In this document: positions 33,551 through 44,464 of the stretch, piece after piece | Layout of the letters: every line of letters begins with the position of its first letter | How positions within the stretch are numbered: the stretch's first letter is position 1 | DNA from: Ulota crispa | Lineage: Eukaryota > Streptophyta > Bryopsida > Orthotrichales > Orthotrichaceae | DNA: 64,000 nt | Direction of reading: 5' to 3' | Assembly (NCBI GenBank): GCA_963920765.1 | Contig: OY987242.1 | Location: 30,776,002 to 30,840,001 of the forward strand | The notes under the pieces: generated by a model | Database searches by the model: none | The model's input: only the letters and a program-made list of their open reading frames with translations | What the model was told of the DNA's origin: nothing | Program-made: the position numbers and the translations under genes

Positions 33551-36500
33551 ACCGGCTGTTTTGGCCTGTGTGGGCCTGTGGCCCATGCATCAAAGTCGAT
33601 CTTTTCGCAGTTTCACCTCACCAACGGGCAACGAAATGATTCTTTATTTTTTATTTTTAAATTACCATTGTTCAGATGCTTTGGGGGTTCTGTCATGAAA
33701 GGTTCTCAACGCTTCTGGAACTTTTTTTTGGAACTTTTAATTTTTTCATCCGCGTTCTCCGCCTCTGAGCAGGCAGGGGAAAGAGCCCAGCCCGGGCCCA
33801 TCCTCTTTATGAGGGCCTCAAGTCTCTCCTGTGCATAAAATGCGACTGTTGCCCCCATGGATGGACATTCTCTCCACCTCCTTCGTGCTCCTTGCTTTTT
33901 GGTCGCAGCAGTTCTCTCACCTGCTCTGCTCTGCTCTGCTTGTTCTTCTGCCTTCATGGTCGGCCTCTGCGGCGTTGCCCTTCTTCATCTCCAGAGTTCG
34001 GAGACGAGTACTGGCGACACTGGTGGCACTGGCGGGCATGCGATCCATTCGGTTTATGTTTTTGCTGCGTTTATCATACCGAGAGTTTTGGCGAGGCCAC
34101 GACTTTGCTGCTGTCTACTTAAGAGACTTCTAGCGTACCAGTGTGGTGATGCCCGGCGGACACATGATTTTTGGTGCCGTTACTTTTGCTGTTACACGAG
34201 AACGTTGACAGGTGACAACGAGAGAGAGCACGCTGGAATGCTCTCATGTACGTAGCATGGCAGTGTTCTTGCGTACTCTCTCCCGCTGTCGCCAAGCTTT
34301 GCTAGATTCTTCACAACAGTCCAACTGGTGTCTCTGTTGTTCAACGTCTTTGTGGTGTCTTTGATGTTGTATAGTCGTGTCAGTTTTTCGCGAACACAAA
34401 GGCAAACTATGAGTGGGAAATTTGGGGTTGCCTGTTTAGATTTTAAGTATTCTACTGACTATTCCTCTTTAATGAGTTCTTTTGATGCATTCGCTGCCTT
34501 ACCATCTAAGCTTTGCTGCTAGCACTTTGCAGAAAAAGTTTCGGAGTCCCGCTTCAACGGCGTCCATAATTATTGCATGCATGCGATTATGTAATTTTCT
34601 TATTAGTTTTGGTAACTCTTTGTTTTCTTTCTGTTTACTAATCCTAACATCGAGCACGAAGATTATATGTTTTTGCATTTTTGTAAGCTTTAGCATCTGT
34701 ACTATCGAATTCTCGTAGCTTCAGTTTCTTTCGTATTTCGTTATCTGGCTTGATTATTGTGTGTCACATGCGCACACCACGGCACTTTGTTAAGTCGTCT
34801 AGTTCTAGCTAACTCTACTAACCGTCCGGACTTCAGTCCTCTTTTTTTGTAGAGTTACTAGATTTTTGTGACAGCTCCTGAAATAGCAATTAATGCGATT
34901 GATTAAACTTGCTGTACTTGAGAGCGTACGTGTGGCACGGCTCTAACGGGCTCAGTACATGTCCAGGCTCGTAATCATACTGTTCTAGTCTAGTGTGGTC
35001 AGAAACATTAAGTCGCTTCATATACTACTTTTTCAATTTCGTTTGCGCCGAACTGACAGAAGTGATTAGAGTGATTATACTATCAATTACAAGTAGGATA
35101 AAGCTTTAACAAAGAATGCAAACCTCCATACAGAAGCATTCAACTGTAAAATTTTTAAATTGAAAATGATAGTCTTTCGTTACATGGTTTCTCCACTTTA
35201 TAGTAATCAACTCGGCCTTTATACTTCAGCGGTACTATTTCTCCACATTCGCCGTCCACGGTATGTTGGCTTGTAAAGCTGTGAAAATGTGAAGGTTTGG
35301 AAATCACCAACGCCAGTACCTGTTGCATTAATTTGGCATAGCACTCAGAAAATTTGGGAGCTGCTTACTGAAGGACTATGCAGCAATCAATAAACTGGAG
35401 TCTGTAAACATTTGATCTTCCAGATAACTTATATATTAGCAAATACTAAATAAAAGTCACGTAACTGAGGCTTGACAACACTAAAACTGCTAGTGGGAAT
35501 ATGCAGGACTGCGACTTGCACAAACAGTCTCCCAGCAAATGAACACTTTTTTGACTCTTTGCCAATATTACCAAATCACTTAAGGCAGCAAATCAAATGG
35601 TTAGCTGCTCTTCCGATCGGTATGTTCAATGTCCACTTGTGGATATACGTCTCCACTTACGTGTAGCTAGCAAAACCAAGCAAACTAGGTAACGTGGAGT
35701 ACCGGTACATGAACTTTAAACAGAACTCCATACTCATCTCCATTCTTCTAAGAAGAGTGCTTGGCTATCTTCAAAAATTGAATACTAGCAACAGTCAAGA
35801 ATACCTCCGTTCGAATTATAGAAGCACGACAAAGCAGCAATTGTACTGCTCGACCTCAAGTAGCAAAGGATATTACATGCAAAACGACGCAAGCTGAATC
35901 CCAATCAGCTGTTAAATTGTCTGGAGCAACTCACAACTCTGGGATCTGTGAATCTGCTGGAATGTAGGACCGAAGTTCAACTCAAACATGTTTTGTTTTG
36001 GCAGTCGTCAGTCGAAGTGCGTATTGGTTCTCTTAACTGTGTGAAAACATATCAAGTGAGTTCAACTATCAGAATTCTAAATGAATCAACATGTTCAAGA
36101 GAAGGAGAAGCGAGTACGAACTTGTACACAAACTATATTAAAATGCAGCTGCTGTAATTATTAGCTTTCGGGGTTCGTAGATTGAGAATGCAGCAGAGCC
36201 AGCACGGTTTCAGAGAAACTGGAAGCTTGGTGTAAGTGGTGGATTTCGAGTGCAGGAGAATTGAATGTTGTGGACTGCAGGGCGCATCGACGGTGCTCTT
36301 GGGAATCGTGGCCTTTGTGCCAGGCAGGGCTGGCTCATTCATTCATAATTCATCCAGCCAGCCACTGAGCCAGTGATATTCTCAATTAGTACTGCCGACG
36401 ACAAGGTCTCCACGCTCTCCAATCCTCCTCATGAATGAATGCAAAGAACGTAAGCATCTCGGGAGTTAGGATTGGCTCCACGTCTTGCTTTAGTAGCTGA

Positions 36501-36579
36501 GAATGAGAAATAATATGAAAAGAAATAGACAACAAATCAATACAAGTGATTAGGGGTATCATTAATGCAAGCTTGCGAA
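33551..36579 (+). other. Repeat-poor, GC-richer block; possible gene 5' region
   Basis: No recognised MITE for 3 kb. A pyrimidine-rich stretch with CTCTGCTCTGCTCTGCT (about 33920-33940), a TGCATAAAATG TATA-like box at about 33832 and T-rich sequence at 34300-34750 resemble a plant promoter, leader and first intron on the plus strand. No exon chain could be built; the ORFs at 33857-34255 overlap in several frames and carry no motif. Confidence 0.25.
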
Positions 36580-36832
36580 AAAACCATATTAGATAAATTG
36601 GGAAAGTACATTCTAGGACTTTCACTATTTCTGCCATTATGTATCCTTTAGCACAGTACAAAAACACAAGGGTGCGCTTTCTTCTACAATGGTGAAGTAT
36701 CAATGATTGCCTTCAAGAATTTCAAATAATTACAACTTTGAGCTCTAGCTATGCCTACATTTATTATATGTAAGATTGAGGTGGAATACAAAATGATCTC
36801 TCTGCGTTTCCCAATTCACCTAATAAGGTGTT
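36580..36832 (+). mobile_element. F4-B MITE copy 2 (diverged)
   Basis: Left end AAAACCATATTAGATAAATT, right end CAATTCACCTAATAAGGTGTT. Flanks CGAA and CAAA differ by one base. The interior is largely unlike the other copies. Confidence 0.55.
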
Positions 36833-37098
36833 CAAAGCAATTATAACTATCCTCTTGATATGGACCGGTTTTGTACTTTCATGATCACAATGTCACACAG
36901 GCAAACATATTTAGTGAATCAACTTAAAACTACGGAAATATAGAATAGTTGTGGATAGCATATTGAACGCATCATTCATTGAGGCAAGATTGCAAGAATG
37001 GGGTCATGGAATGGTTGTTCATCCCATTCTATGATCCACCCACATGAGTGACATGAGTTGTTGCTAAGTAGTTAGTAGTGTACTTTTCTTTTCCCTCA

Positions 37099-37346
37099 GA
37101 CGCCATATTCGTTAATTTGGGAACTATGTTTGAATTTGGGACTTCTGAAGGTTTAAGGTGATCACCTTAAACCCAGCTCTAGGTTTAAGCAACGTTTTTA
37201 TTGGTACACGTGCCCTTACTTGTGAGGAAGAATTTGTGAGGGAAAAAATCTTAGTGGCTCAAACTAAATCTGATACCTTCAAATTTGATTTAAGGTGATA
37301 GTTCAATTTGGGAACTGCATTTTCCCAATTTAACAAATATGGCGTT
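37099..37346 (+). mobile_element. F4-B MITE copy 3, perfect 4-bp duplication
   Basis: A 248-bp element, GACGCCATATTCGTTAATTT to AATTTAACAAATATGGCGTT, flanked by CTCA at 37095-37098 and 37347-37350. It contains the same GTGATCACCTTAAA palindrome and GGTACACGTGCCC block as the other long copies. Confidence 0.8.
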
Positions 37347-37350
37347 CTCA

Positions 37351-38760
37351 TCTAATTTGACCTTGTTGGCCTTTACAATTTACACACAAATGTCATGCAT
37401 GTGACAATGTAGATTTGACAATTGACAAATCACTACAACATTGACCAAATTGGATTGTTGGTGCAACATTACAATAGGCAAGTTACATATTGAACTTACA
37501 ACTTACAAGTGACTAAATCACCACCTATTGAATTTAAATGAAAAATTACTTGTTGATTGTATTGCCTTTACAAGTTACAATTAACAAATCACTTGTGAGT
37601 TGTGATTATAAATTTGACTAGGTTACCTCATAATTAAGACACAAATAACAAATCATTGATAAGCTATAATTCTGTTTAAAGAACTTTGAGGTCACTAATT
37701 GCCGTAAAAGCTAAGAGTACAAGACCCATTGTTGCCCTAGTATGTAATTGTACATCATTTACAAAATAATTTTTAAACAAATCAAAATTTCTATTGATTG
37801 AAAACAAGGTCAAAATAAGAAGCAATCAAGTATTGTACTTAATTTCAAAAGACCCTAGTATAATATTTTTGGTATTAGACAGTAGACATTCACAATTTCA
37901 CACACATAGCAACTTACTTCTAGGCCACAACTGAGTTTGACAAAGGTGAGTAGAAGAAACGCACCTCTCAAACGAACCTCCATTCCCACGACCTCCAGCA
38001 AAAGATTGCAAAATTCTTGTAATTAATCTTCATCTTCCTGACATTGCGCTGGGTAATCTCCGTTGCTTGCAGTGGATTTTTCTATCATTTGCGACAGACA
38101 CAAAGGATAAATGTGTATATAATAAAAAAATTAAAATTCTGAAAGATCCTAAATGAAACTTTCCAGCTGATTGTGTCTTAATCGAACAACATCCAAATTC
38201 CAAAGTTTGGATTCCAATTCCAAAGTTTGGATTCCAAACTTTTTTAACTTACATGTAAGCGTAGGCGTAGGGTAACTACGTATCCATGACGTTGATAAAA
38301 ACCTGAAACTCTCATTTGGTGTTAAAAAAACCATAGAATAGAACAGAACAGAAAAGTGTACAATTGAACAGAATAAAAACCTTTTTGGCTCCGCCAACTT
38401 GTTGGTGTCTCGGCGCCTGCTCCCTGAGGAGCTGACAATGGGGTGCGATTGACTTTCTGGCTGCAGAGAGAGTGCAGTGCTGCAGCAGTACTGCTGGCCT
38501 TAACTAATATGCTTATTTAACGAGAGCAGCAGCTTTTGATTCTCAGCTTTGTCAGGAGGGACAAAAGGGACATTGAATGCCCCCAGTACATTAGGTCATG
38601 CTAATTGATGACCCAAATCCCCGGCAGGAGTCAACAGATATCTAGAGTCAGTCACTCAGTCAAGACTCAAGTCAAAGCCCATTGAGCTTATCAAACCTGC
38701 GGTTTTCATAATTAGCTAAGTGACTGGAAAAACACTTTTTAACGTGCTAAATTTTTACAC
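37351..38760. other. No gene recognised
   Basis: AT-rich to 38.4 kb, then a GC-richer stretch to 38.75 kb. A 19-bp direct duplication (TCCAAAGTTTGGATTCCAA) lies near 38200. Confidence 0.45.
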
Positions 38761-38766
38761 TAACTA

Positions 38767-39008
38767 AGGTAGGTAGCTCGAAAAGCGACGCTTTGAGGGC
38801 TCATCTGCCTTTTCGTGGGCTTTTCAGACAAGAAGAGTTTTTGTTTAAATTTCAGGCAAAGAGAAGTGGATGCCAAGTGTAACATAATTTTTCTCATGTT
38901 TTTTGATTCATTAATGAATTTACAAAGTTCTTTTTATAGTAGGTACCTATTTGTGATTTTAGGTCTTCCATAAACTATTCCTTTGCAATTTCTAAAATGA
39001 TGTCAAGG
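38767..39008 (+). repeat. Partial TM-J copy (duplicated left part)
   Basis: It begins AGGTAGGTAGCTCGAAAAGC after a TA. It is repeated almost unchanged at 39950-40195. The PB element 39013-39925 lies precisely between the two copies. Confidence 0.7.
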
Positions 39009-39012
39009 TTAA

Positions 39013-39925
39013 CCCCTAAAGGCCCAAGGAACCCACTTTAGGCTTTATGAGAACTCGGGTAGGCTCTATTGACTTCATCATTTGGAATATTTTCATGAAA
39101 TTTTTGGGATGGTTGCTATTCATCATAATCTACATGTGAAGCTTTATTTCATGTCATTCTGATAAGTAATGCAAAAGTTAGAAGGTTTTTTCAATTTCAA
39201 TGTCAAACCGGGTAGCAAAAAATATATTCTATTTTTTTTATTTTTTTATTTATAGAATTGTATAGAATGATACCTACTCAAAAAAAACTGAATCATTCAA
39301 TTCCAAGTAATGAGGTAAGAGTTAAAAGGAGTTTTATTTTGTGGGCAATGAGGGTAGGAAGAGGGTAGAAAAAACATATAAAGTTATCATTTACTCTCAA
39401 TTTTGAAAATTTTCAAATGAAAATGAAAATGAAAGTTACTAGCTGTCTATTAGAGCAATCTCACCATTGGGATTAACAATTTTCAAATTCTTCCAAAACT
39501 TATTAGCATAATAGTTGTATCTTTCATTCATCAATACCTTTCACTTTACAATTAAGGTAAAAATAAATCCAAAATTTTTTTGGGTTAAACTTTTTTATAT
39601 ATGCTTGCAACACATTTTCCAACATATTGCCAAAATTGCACAAGAAATACAACATCCAGGTTTTTCTCTAAAAAGTTTGAAAAACAAAACTTCACCTTCT
39701 AGAAGGACTAGAAAAGCCTACATTTTGAAGTTTAGGCACATTGATCTTGCAATTGGTGGGGACGTTCATCTTGAAATTTTGGGACAATGTACTTGTGCAA
39801 GTTAACCAAAGGATCATGTGGTTGGATTTGTTAAAAAGTAAGTTTCAATGAAGATTTTGACTTTACTTTGGGGACTAGTATTTTGAAGCTATTTTGGGCC
39901 TCTAAACACAAAAGAATTTTAGGGG
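39013..39925. mobile_element. PB-O element (TTAA), at a duplication junction
   Basis: A 913-bp element between TTAA 39009-39012 and 39926-39929. It starts CCCCTAAAGGCCCAAGG; the right end reverse-complemented is CCCCTAAAATTCTTTTGTG. The interior has PB-G-like pieces (ATCATTCAATTCCAAGTAAT). Non-coding. Confidence 0.65.
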
Positions 39926-39949
39926 TTAACATGCTAAATTTTTACACTA

Positions 39950-40356
39950 AGGTAGGTAGCTCAAAAAGCGACACTTTGAGGGCTCATCTGCCTTCTCATG
40001 GGCTTTTTAGACAAGAAGGATTCTTGTTTAATTTTCAAACAACAAGAAATGGATGCCAAATGTAACACAATTTTTTTCATGTTTTTGGAAGCATTAGTGA
40101 ACTTTCAAAGTTCTTTTTGTAGTAGGTACCTATTTGTGACTTTAGGTCTTCCATAAACTGTTCCTTTCAAACTCCTAAAGTGATGTTAAGGTTAAATCAA
40201 GAAGTGTGATTGACACTTGCAATAGAATACATCTATTTTTTATGACTAAGGAGGATCCATTCAAGAATCACCTCATTCAAGAATCACCTCATATCCATTC
40301 CTGAGCTACCTATGGGACGCTTTATCTGAGAGGGACAAAACTCAAGCTACTTACCT
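39950..40356 (+). mobile_element. TM-J element copy 1 (TA target)
   Basis: A 407-bp element, AGGTAGGTAGCTCAAAAAGC to (reverse-complemented) AGGTAAGTAGCTTGAG, flanked by TA at 39948-39949 and 40357-40358. It is homologous to 62668-63041. It contains a short duplication TCAAGAATCACCTCAT near 40263-40292. Confidence 0.65.
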
Positions 40357-40358
40357 TA

Positions 40359-40846
40359 GTAGTTACAGTAGCGGTAATGAAGATTTGGACAAAGTTTTGC
40401 TAAATTTAGCAACTTAGTATCAAACGACTACTCATTCTAAGTGGAATATGGTAACAAGCTTTGTTACCAGCATAGTATAGAGCGGGTTTAATTGAGTTTC
40501 TCGAGTGCAAAACTCTATATTTGAGCTCCTCAAAATAAAATGAACGGTGGATGTTTTCTGCACATTTTGTTGTAGAAAATATTACCAATTCTTAGTTTGC
40601 TAATGAGCGAAACTCTACAAGGTTCAATAAGGATGCACCAAGGAACGAACAACTGTTTGAGGTAAAATAAAATAAACCATCTACACGTGTGGTTTGCATG
40701 TTTATTTTTGAACTTGTGAAGATTGATTTACGTCAAATAGATGAAATTCCAAAATCGAACTAAACATAATCTGCCATGCCTACAGGTATACAAATGCATG
40801 TAGGTTTATAACTTAGGACCAAAGGTTTCTTTCCTAAGATATAAGC
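40359..40846. other. No gene recognised
   Basis: AT-rich spacer. Confidence 0.45.
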
Positions 40847-40850
40847 ATTA

Positions 40851-41107
40851 AATGCTTTATTCATTAATTTGGGAAAAATGGTACATTTTGGGATTTTCAG
40901 AAGTTTGAGGTGATCACCTCAAATTGAGCTCAATATTATTTTTTTTGTACACGTGCCCTCATTTGAGAGGAGAGATTTTCAAGTGAAAATATCTTAGTAG
41001 TTTAGACTGAATCTAATACCTTCAAATCTGGTTCAAAGTAACTTTCTGAGTTTGAGTGGATTACAAAGTGGGACACCTGTTTTTCCCAAATTAACGAATA
41101 TCGTGTT
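40851..41107 (+). mobile_element. F4-B MITE copy 4, perfect 4-bp duplication
   Basis: A 257-bp element, AATGCTTTATTCATTAATTT to AAATTAACGAATATCGTGTT, flanked by ATTA at 40847-40850 and 41108-41111. Confidence 0.75.
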
Positions 41108-41111
41108 ATTA

Positions 41112-41796
41112 CCATTTGGCCCGATAATGGCAGTCAGTTCCTTCAATAGTTCCTTCAAAAGTACCTTCAAAAGTGGCTGCCATTTCACTGACTATACTCG
41201 CAGGCTTGTGTTGCGAAAAGGAGCTGATTAGGACTGGTATGGAAGACACCTTTTCATTTAATAGCTTCTGTTTTATTGCCATGGAAAGTTAGTGACATAT
41301 CCAGCTTTTTCTCTTTATTTGAGCAGTGGCATTTCGATGCTGTTTGCTTCGAAACACGAAATAAAATAAGGAAGTATATTTATTTACCTTCTCGTGGATC
41401 ACCTTTTTTTCAAGCTGTCAAGCACTTCACTTCATCCTCTTTCTTGAGCTTCCAATCTCTTGACTTGCACCAGTGTTTTGGAACCACAAATGATCGCTGG
41501 TTCGCTTTCTCTCTGCAACAAGGTAAAAAAAAGAGTTCAATACTTTTGTCTTGTGTGGAAACGCACTGAAATTCCATTGCAAGATGAAAAAAAAAATGAC
41601 AGACTAGCCACGTCAGGAGCTGGACAACGAGGGGATGCCAAGTACAGTGCCCTACCAAAAAGATTGTCAGCCCCTCCAATTTTTCACCTTTTTCAAAATC
41701 ATTGTTGGCAACAAAAACAGCCAACACATTATTATTTTTATTTTGACAAGTTGCTTATTGGGAAGTATCACGGCTGTAGCCTTGAGGGGGTGGTTC
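41112..41796. other. No gene recognised
   Basis: Overlapping ORFs on both strands at 41276-41813 carry no motif. Confidence 0.4.
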
Positions 41797-41876
41797 AGTG
41801 TATGTATTTTTGACCTTAAAGCTACTCAAGGCTATGAGAGGAAGGTGAGGTTTAGTGTATTTATTTTTGACCTTAA
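41797..41876. repeat. 57-bp direct duplication flanking the PB-G palindrome
   Basis: The unit AGTGTATGTATTTTTGACC-TTAA-AGCTACTCAAGG... starts at 41797 and again at 41854. The second unit is cut at its own TTAA by the element 41877-42596 and continues at 42597. Confidence 0.75.
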
Positions 41877-42596
41877 CTCCTAAAGGACCACTTGTCCCTA
41901 CGGGGGACAAATGGGAATTCGGGCATGTACCTATGGCTAAACTACTTAGTGTAATTTTTTGAAACTTTTATGGGAGATGGGGAATTCAAAGATTTGTGTA
42001 GGCAACTAATTTTTACCTCATTCCGACATTTATTGAAGAAGTTAAAAATGAATTTATGAGAATTTTAGTTTGGCGGGCAGCCCAAAAACTTCTTTAAAAA
42101 TTGCGTTTTTTTTAAATAAAATTTTGAGGTTAATTATTTAGACCTACGTGTATGTGGGAAGCTTTGAATCATTCAATTTTAATTGATGAGACGAAAGTTA
42201 TGAGAAGTTTTCATTTGCACATAGATGTGGAAAATCTCAAAACTATGCCTACGTGCAAACTAAAACTTCTCATAACTTTCATCTCATCAATTAAAATTGA
42301 ATGATTCAAAGCTTCCCACATACATGTAAGTCTAAATAACTAACCTCAAAATTTTATTTTAGAAAAAAGCAATTTTTAAAGAAGTTTTTGGGCTGCCCGC
42401 CAAACTAAAATTCTCATAAATTCATTTTTAACTTCTTCAATAAATGTCGGAATGAGGTAAAAATTAGTTGCCCATGCATATCTTTGAATTCCCCATCTCC
42501 CATAAAAGTTTCAAAAAATTACACTAAGTAGTTTAGCCATAAGTACATGCCCGAAATCCCATTTGTCCCCCGTAGGGACAAGTGGTCCTTTAGGGG
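41877..42596. mobile_element. PB-G copy 1: 720-bp near-perfect palindrome (TTAA)
   Basis: TTAA 41873-41876 and TTAA 42597-42600 flank an element whose two halves are inverted copies of each other. The left arm begins CTCCTAAAGGACCACTTGTC and the right, reverse-complemented, CCCCTAAAGGACCACTTGTC. The arms extend about 350 bp with few mismatches, around a centre near 42235. Each arm equals the left part of PB-G elements, so this is a head-to-head PB-G foldback. RNA from it would form a long hairpin. Confidence 0.85.
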
Positions 42597-42888
42597 TTAA
42601 AGCTACTCAACGCTATGAGAGGAAAGTGATACAAAAGAAAAATGCGACAATCATTTTGGTAGGCCACTATAAAGGAAAACGAGAGCACCACCAAGCAAGA
42701 TTAAAGGCATCAAGGAGGACCGTGCTCCAATGAATCAATCTTTTTTGCCACAAATTGTAAGACTAATTGCAAAAAGAGAGAATAGAAAACAAAAAACAAT
42801 GGCTACACTAGTATTAAGGTTGTTTTTATTTTTGCATTTAAGTGTTAGATTTGAAGTTGCCTTATTTGATTTCAGACTATGCACCTAC

Positions 42889-43127
42889 AACACCATATTA
42901 GGTAAATTGGGAAAAAGGGTACATTTTGGGACTTCTACAAGTTGTACATGATCACCTACAATTGAGCTCAGAATTTTTTTTGTTGTACACGTGCCCTCAC
43001 ATAAGAGGAGGAATTTGCGAGGGAAAAATCTTAGTGGCTCAAACTAAATCTGGTTTTGAGTGACTTCTCTAGATGCAAGTGACGTACAAATTGGGACCCC
43101 CCTTCCAAATTTACCTAATAGAGGATT
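42889..43127 (+). mobile_element. F4-B MITE copy 5, perfect 4-bp duplication
   Basis: A 239-bp element, AACACCATATTAGGTAAATT to AATTTACCTAATAGAGGATT, flanked by CTAC at 42885-42888 and 43128-43131. Confidence 0.75.
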
Positions 43128-43131
43128 CTAC

Positions 43132-43668
43132 CTAGGTGCTTCCCTTGAAAAATTCTCCTTACCTATGAGGGTACGCATGCTCTTATTGTTCATCTACATT
43201 ACCAAAAAAAACAATGACCACTATGGTTCTGTGCAACCTTCAAACAACTGCAATTTGGAAGAGCAAAGAATATCATGGTTGGCCCTATTGGGGCCAACTT
43301 TTGCTACAACATCCTCATACTTGGTCAGCAACATCTTAATCTTATATAAAGGTTTGATCCATGCAAATTATGCAACAACCAAAATGCTTTGGGGCAAACA
43401 TTTGCAAGAATTTGACCTTTTAAATCTCATTTAGACATTCAGATATTGACTCCTTTAACCCAAACAAATTATGTGAAAAACAGAGTGAAAAAATGGATGA
43501 AATGTTCTCTTAAATAAAACATTGTGTTTGCTGATATTTGAAGAAAGTGAACCAACAATCGCTGATTTTATAGAATGATGCGTCAACAAGTGGATAGTTC
43601 TATCTATTGAAAGAACTAAACAAAAAAATAAACTTGCCGTGCTAAGTCCTTTGGCTGTTACCAAAAGC
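43132..43668. other. No gene recognised
   Basis: AT-rich spacer; the plus frame at 43060-43434 overlaps the MITE and is not believed. Confidence 0.4.
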
Positions 43669-43669
43669 T

Positions 43670-43917
43670 ATGGTAGGATTACCAAGCCATGGAAAAAGGA
43701 TACATTTTTAGACTTCTGAATTTTGCATTTGTTATAATTTTTTGACAATTTAAATGAGTCTTATGATAACTCCTTCAAGATTCTATATCATTGATGTAAG
43801 ATCTTGAAAAAATCATCATAAAATTCACTTTGAATCACCAAAATACTCTCAAAAATACAAAATTCAGAAGTCTCATGATGAATCCGTTTTCCAAATTTAT
43901 CAAATAATTATGGTGTT
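43670..43917 (+). mobile_element. F4-B MITE copy 6 (subtype with 56.5 kb)
   Basis: The right end ...TCAAATAATTATGGTGTT is intact; the left terminus is eroded, so no duplication can be scored. The interior (GACTTCTGAATTTTGC, AAAATACTCTCA, CTTCAAGAT) matches the copy at 56509-56753. Confidence 0.6.
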
Positions 43918-44464
43918 ATAGATTCAAAAGAAAGAAGAAGATTCTTTTCTCGGCACAAAGCAAACCAAAAAATATAATGAACTGAAACAACTGAAAATAA
44001 ACTCGTGCAATAAATATGAAAACAAAATAACAAAAGTGAAGAAAAACTAACCGGCAGAAGATGCGACATGCGAGCAGCCCAGAGGTTACATCAGCAAGGG
44101 CACTGCAGATTTTCAATTATTTAACACTGCAATTGTCATTTTCCTTGTCATTTTCTTGTCAAGTGTCCAAAATACAAGACCCCACACTGAAAATCTGAGT
44201 TGCTTTCATGAATGAACGCTGACGATAAGCTTACTGGTAAGTGAGCAATCTAGTCACTTGATCCGACAGGCTTGTCTGCTGAGACTCTGAGAGAGATTGT
44301 TGACACTTCTGCACAAACACCACCCATCTTTGTCACTAAAAAGGTGAGAAACCAAATGAACTGAATATTCCTTTCCATAGCACCAGTTTTGTATTTGTGT
44401 TTGTATTTAAAGTTTTAGAGGTTTAAAAAACATGTGAAAGTTGGCGGAAATTAAATGTATTATA

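Noticed and set aside
33706..34255. Cluster of overlapping ORFs at 33.7-34.3 kb
   Set aside because: Three frames are open at once because of higher GC; no motif or splice chain was found.
41797..42633. CRISPR-like or long tandem repeat array
   Set aside because: The repeat is one inverted pair inside a TTAA element plus a single direct duplication, not a spaced array.
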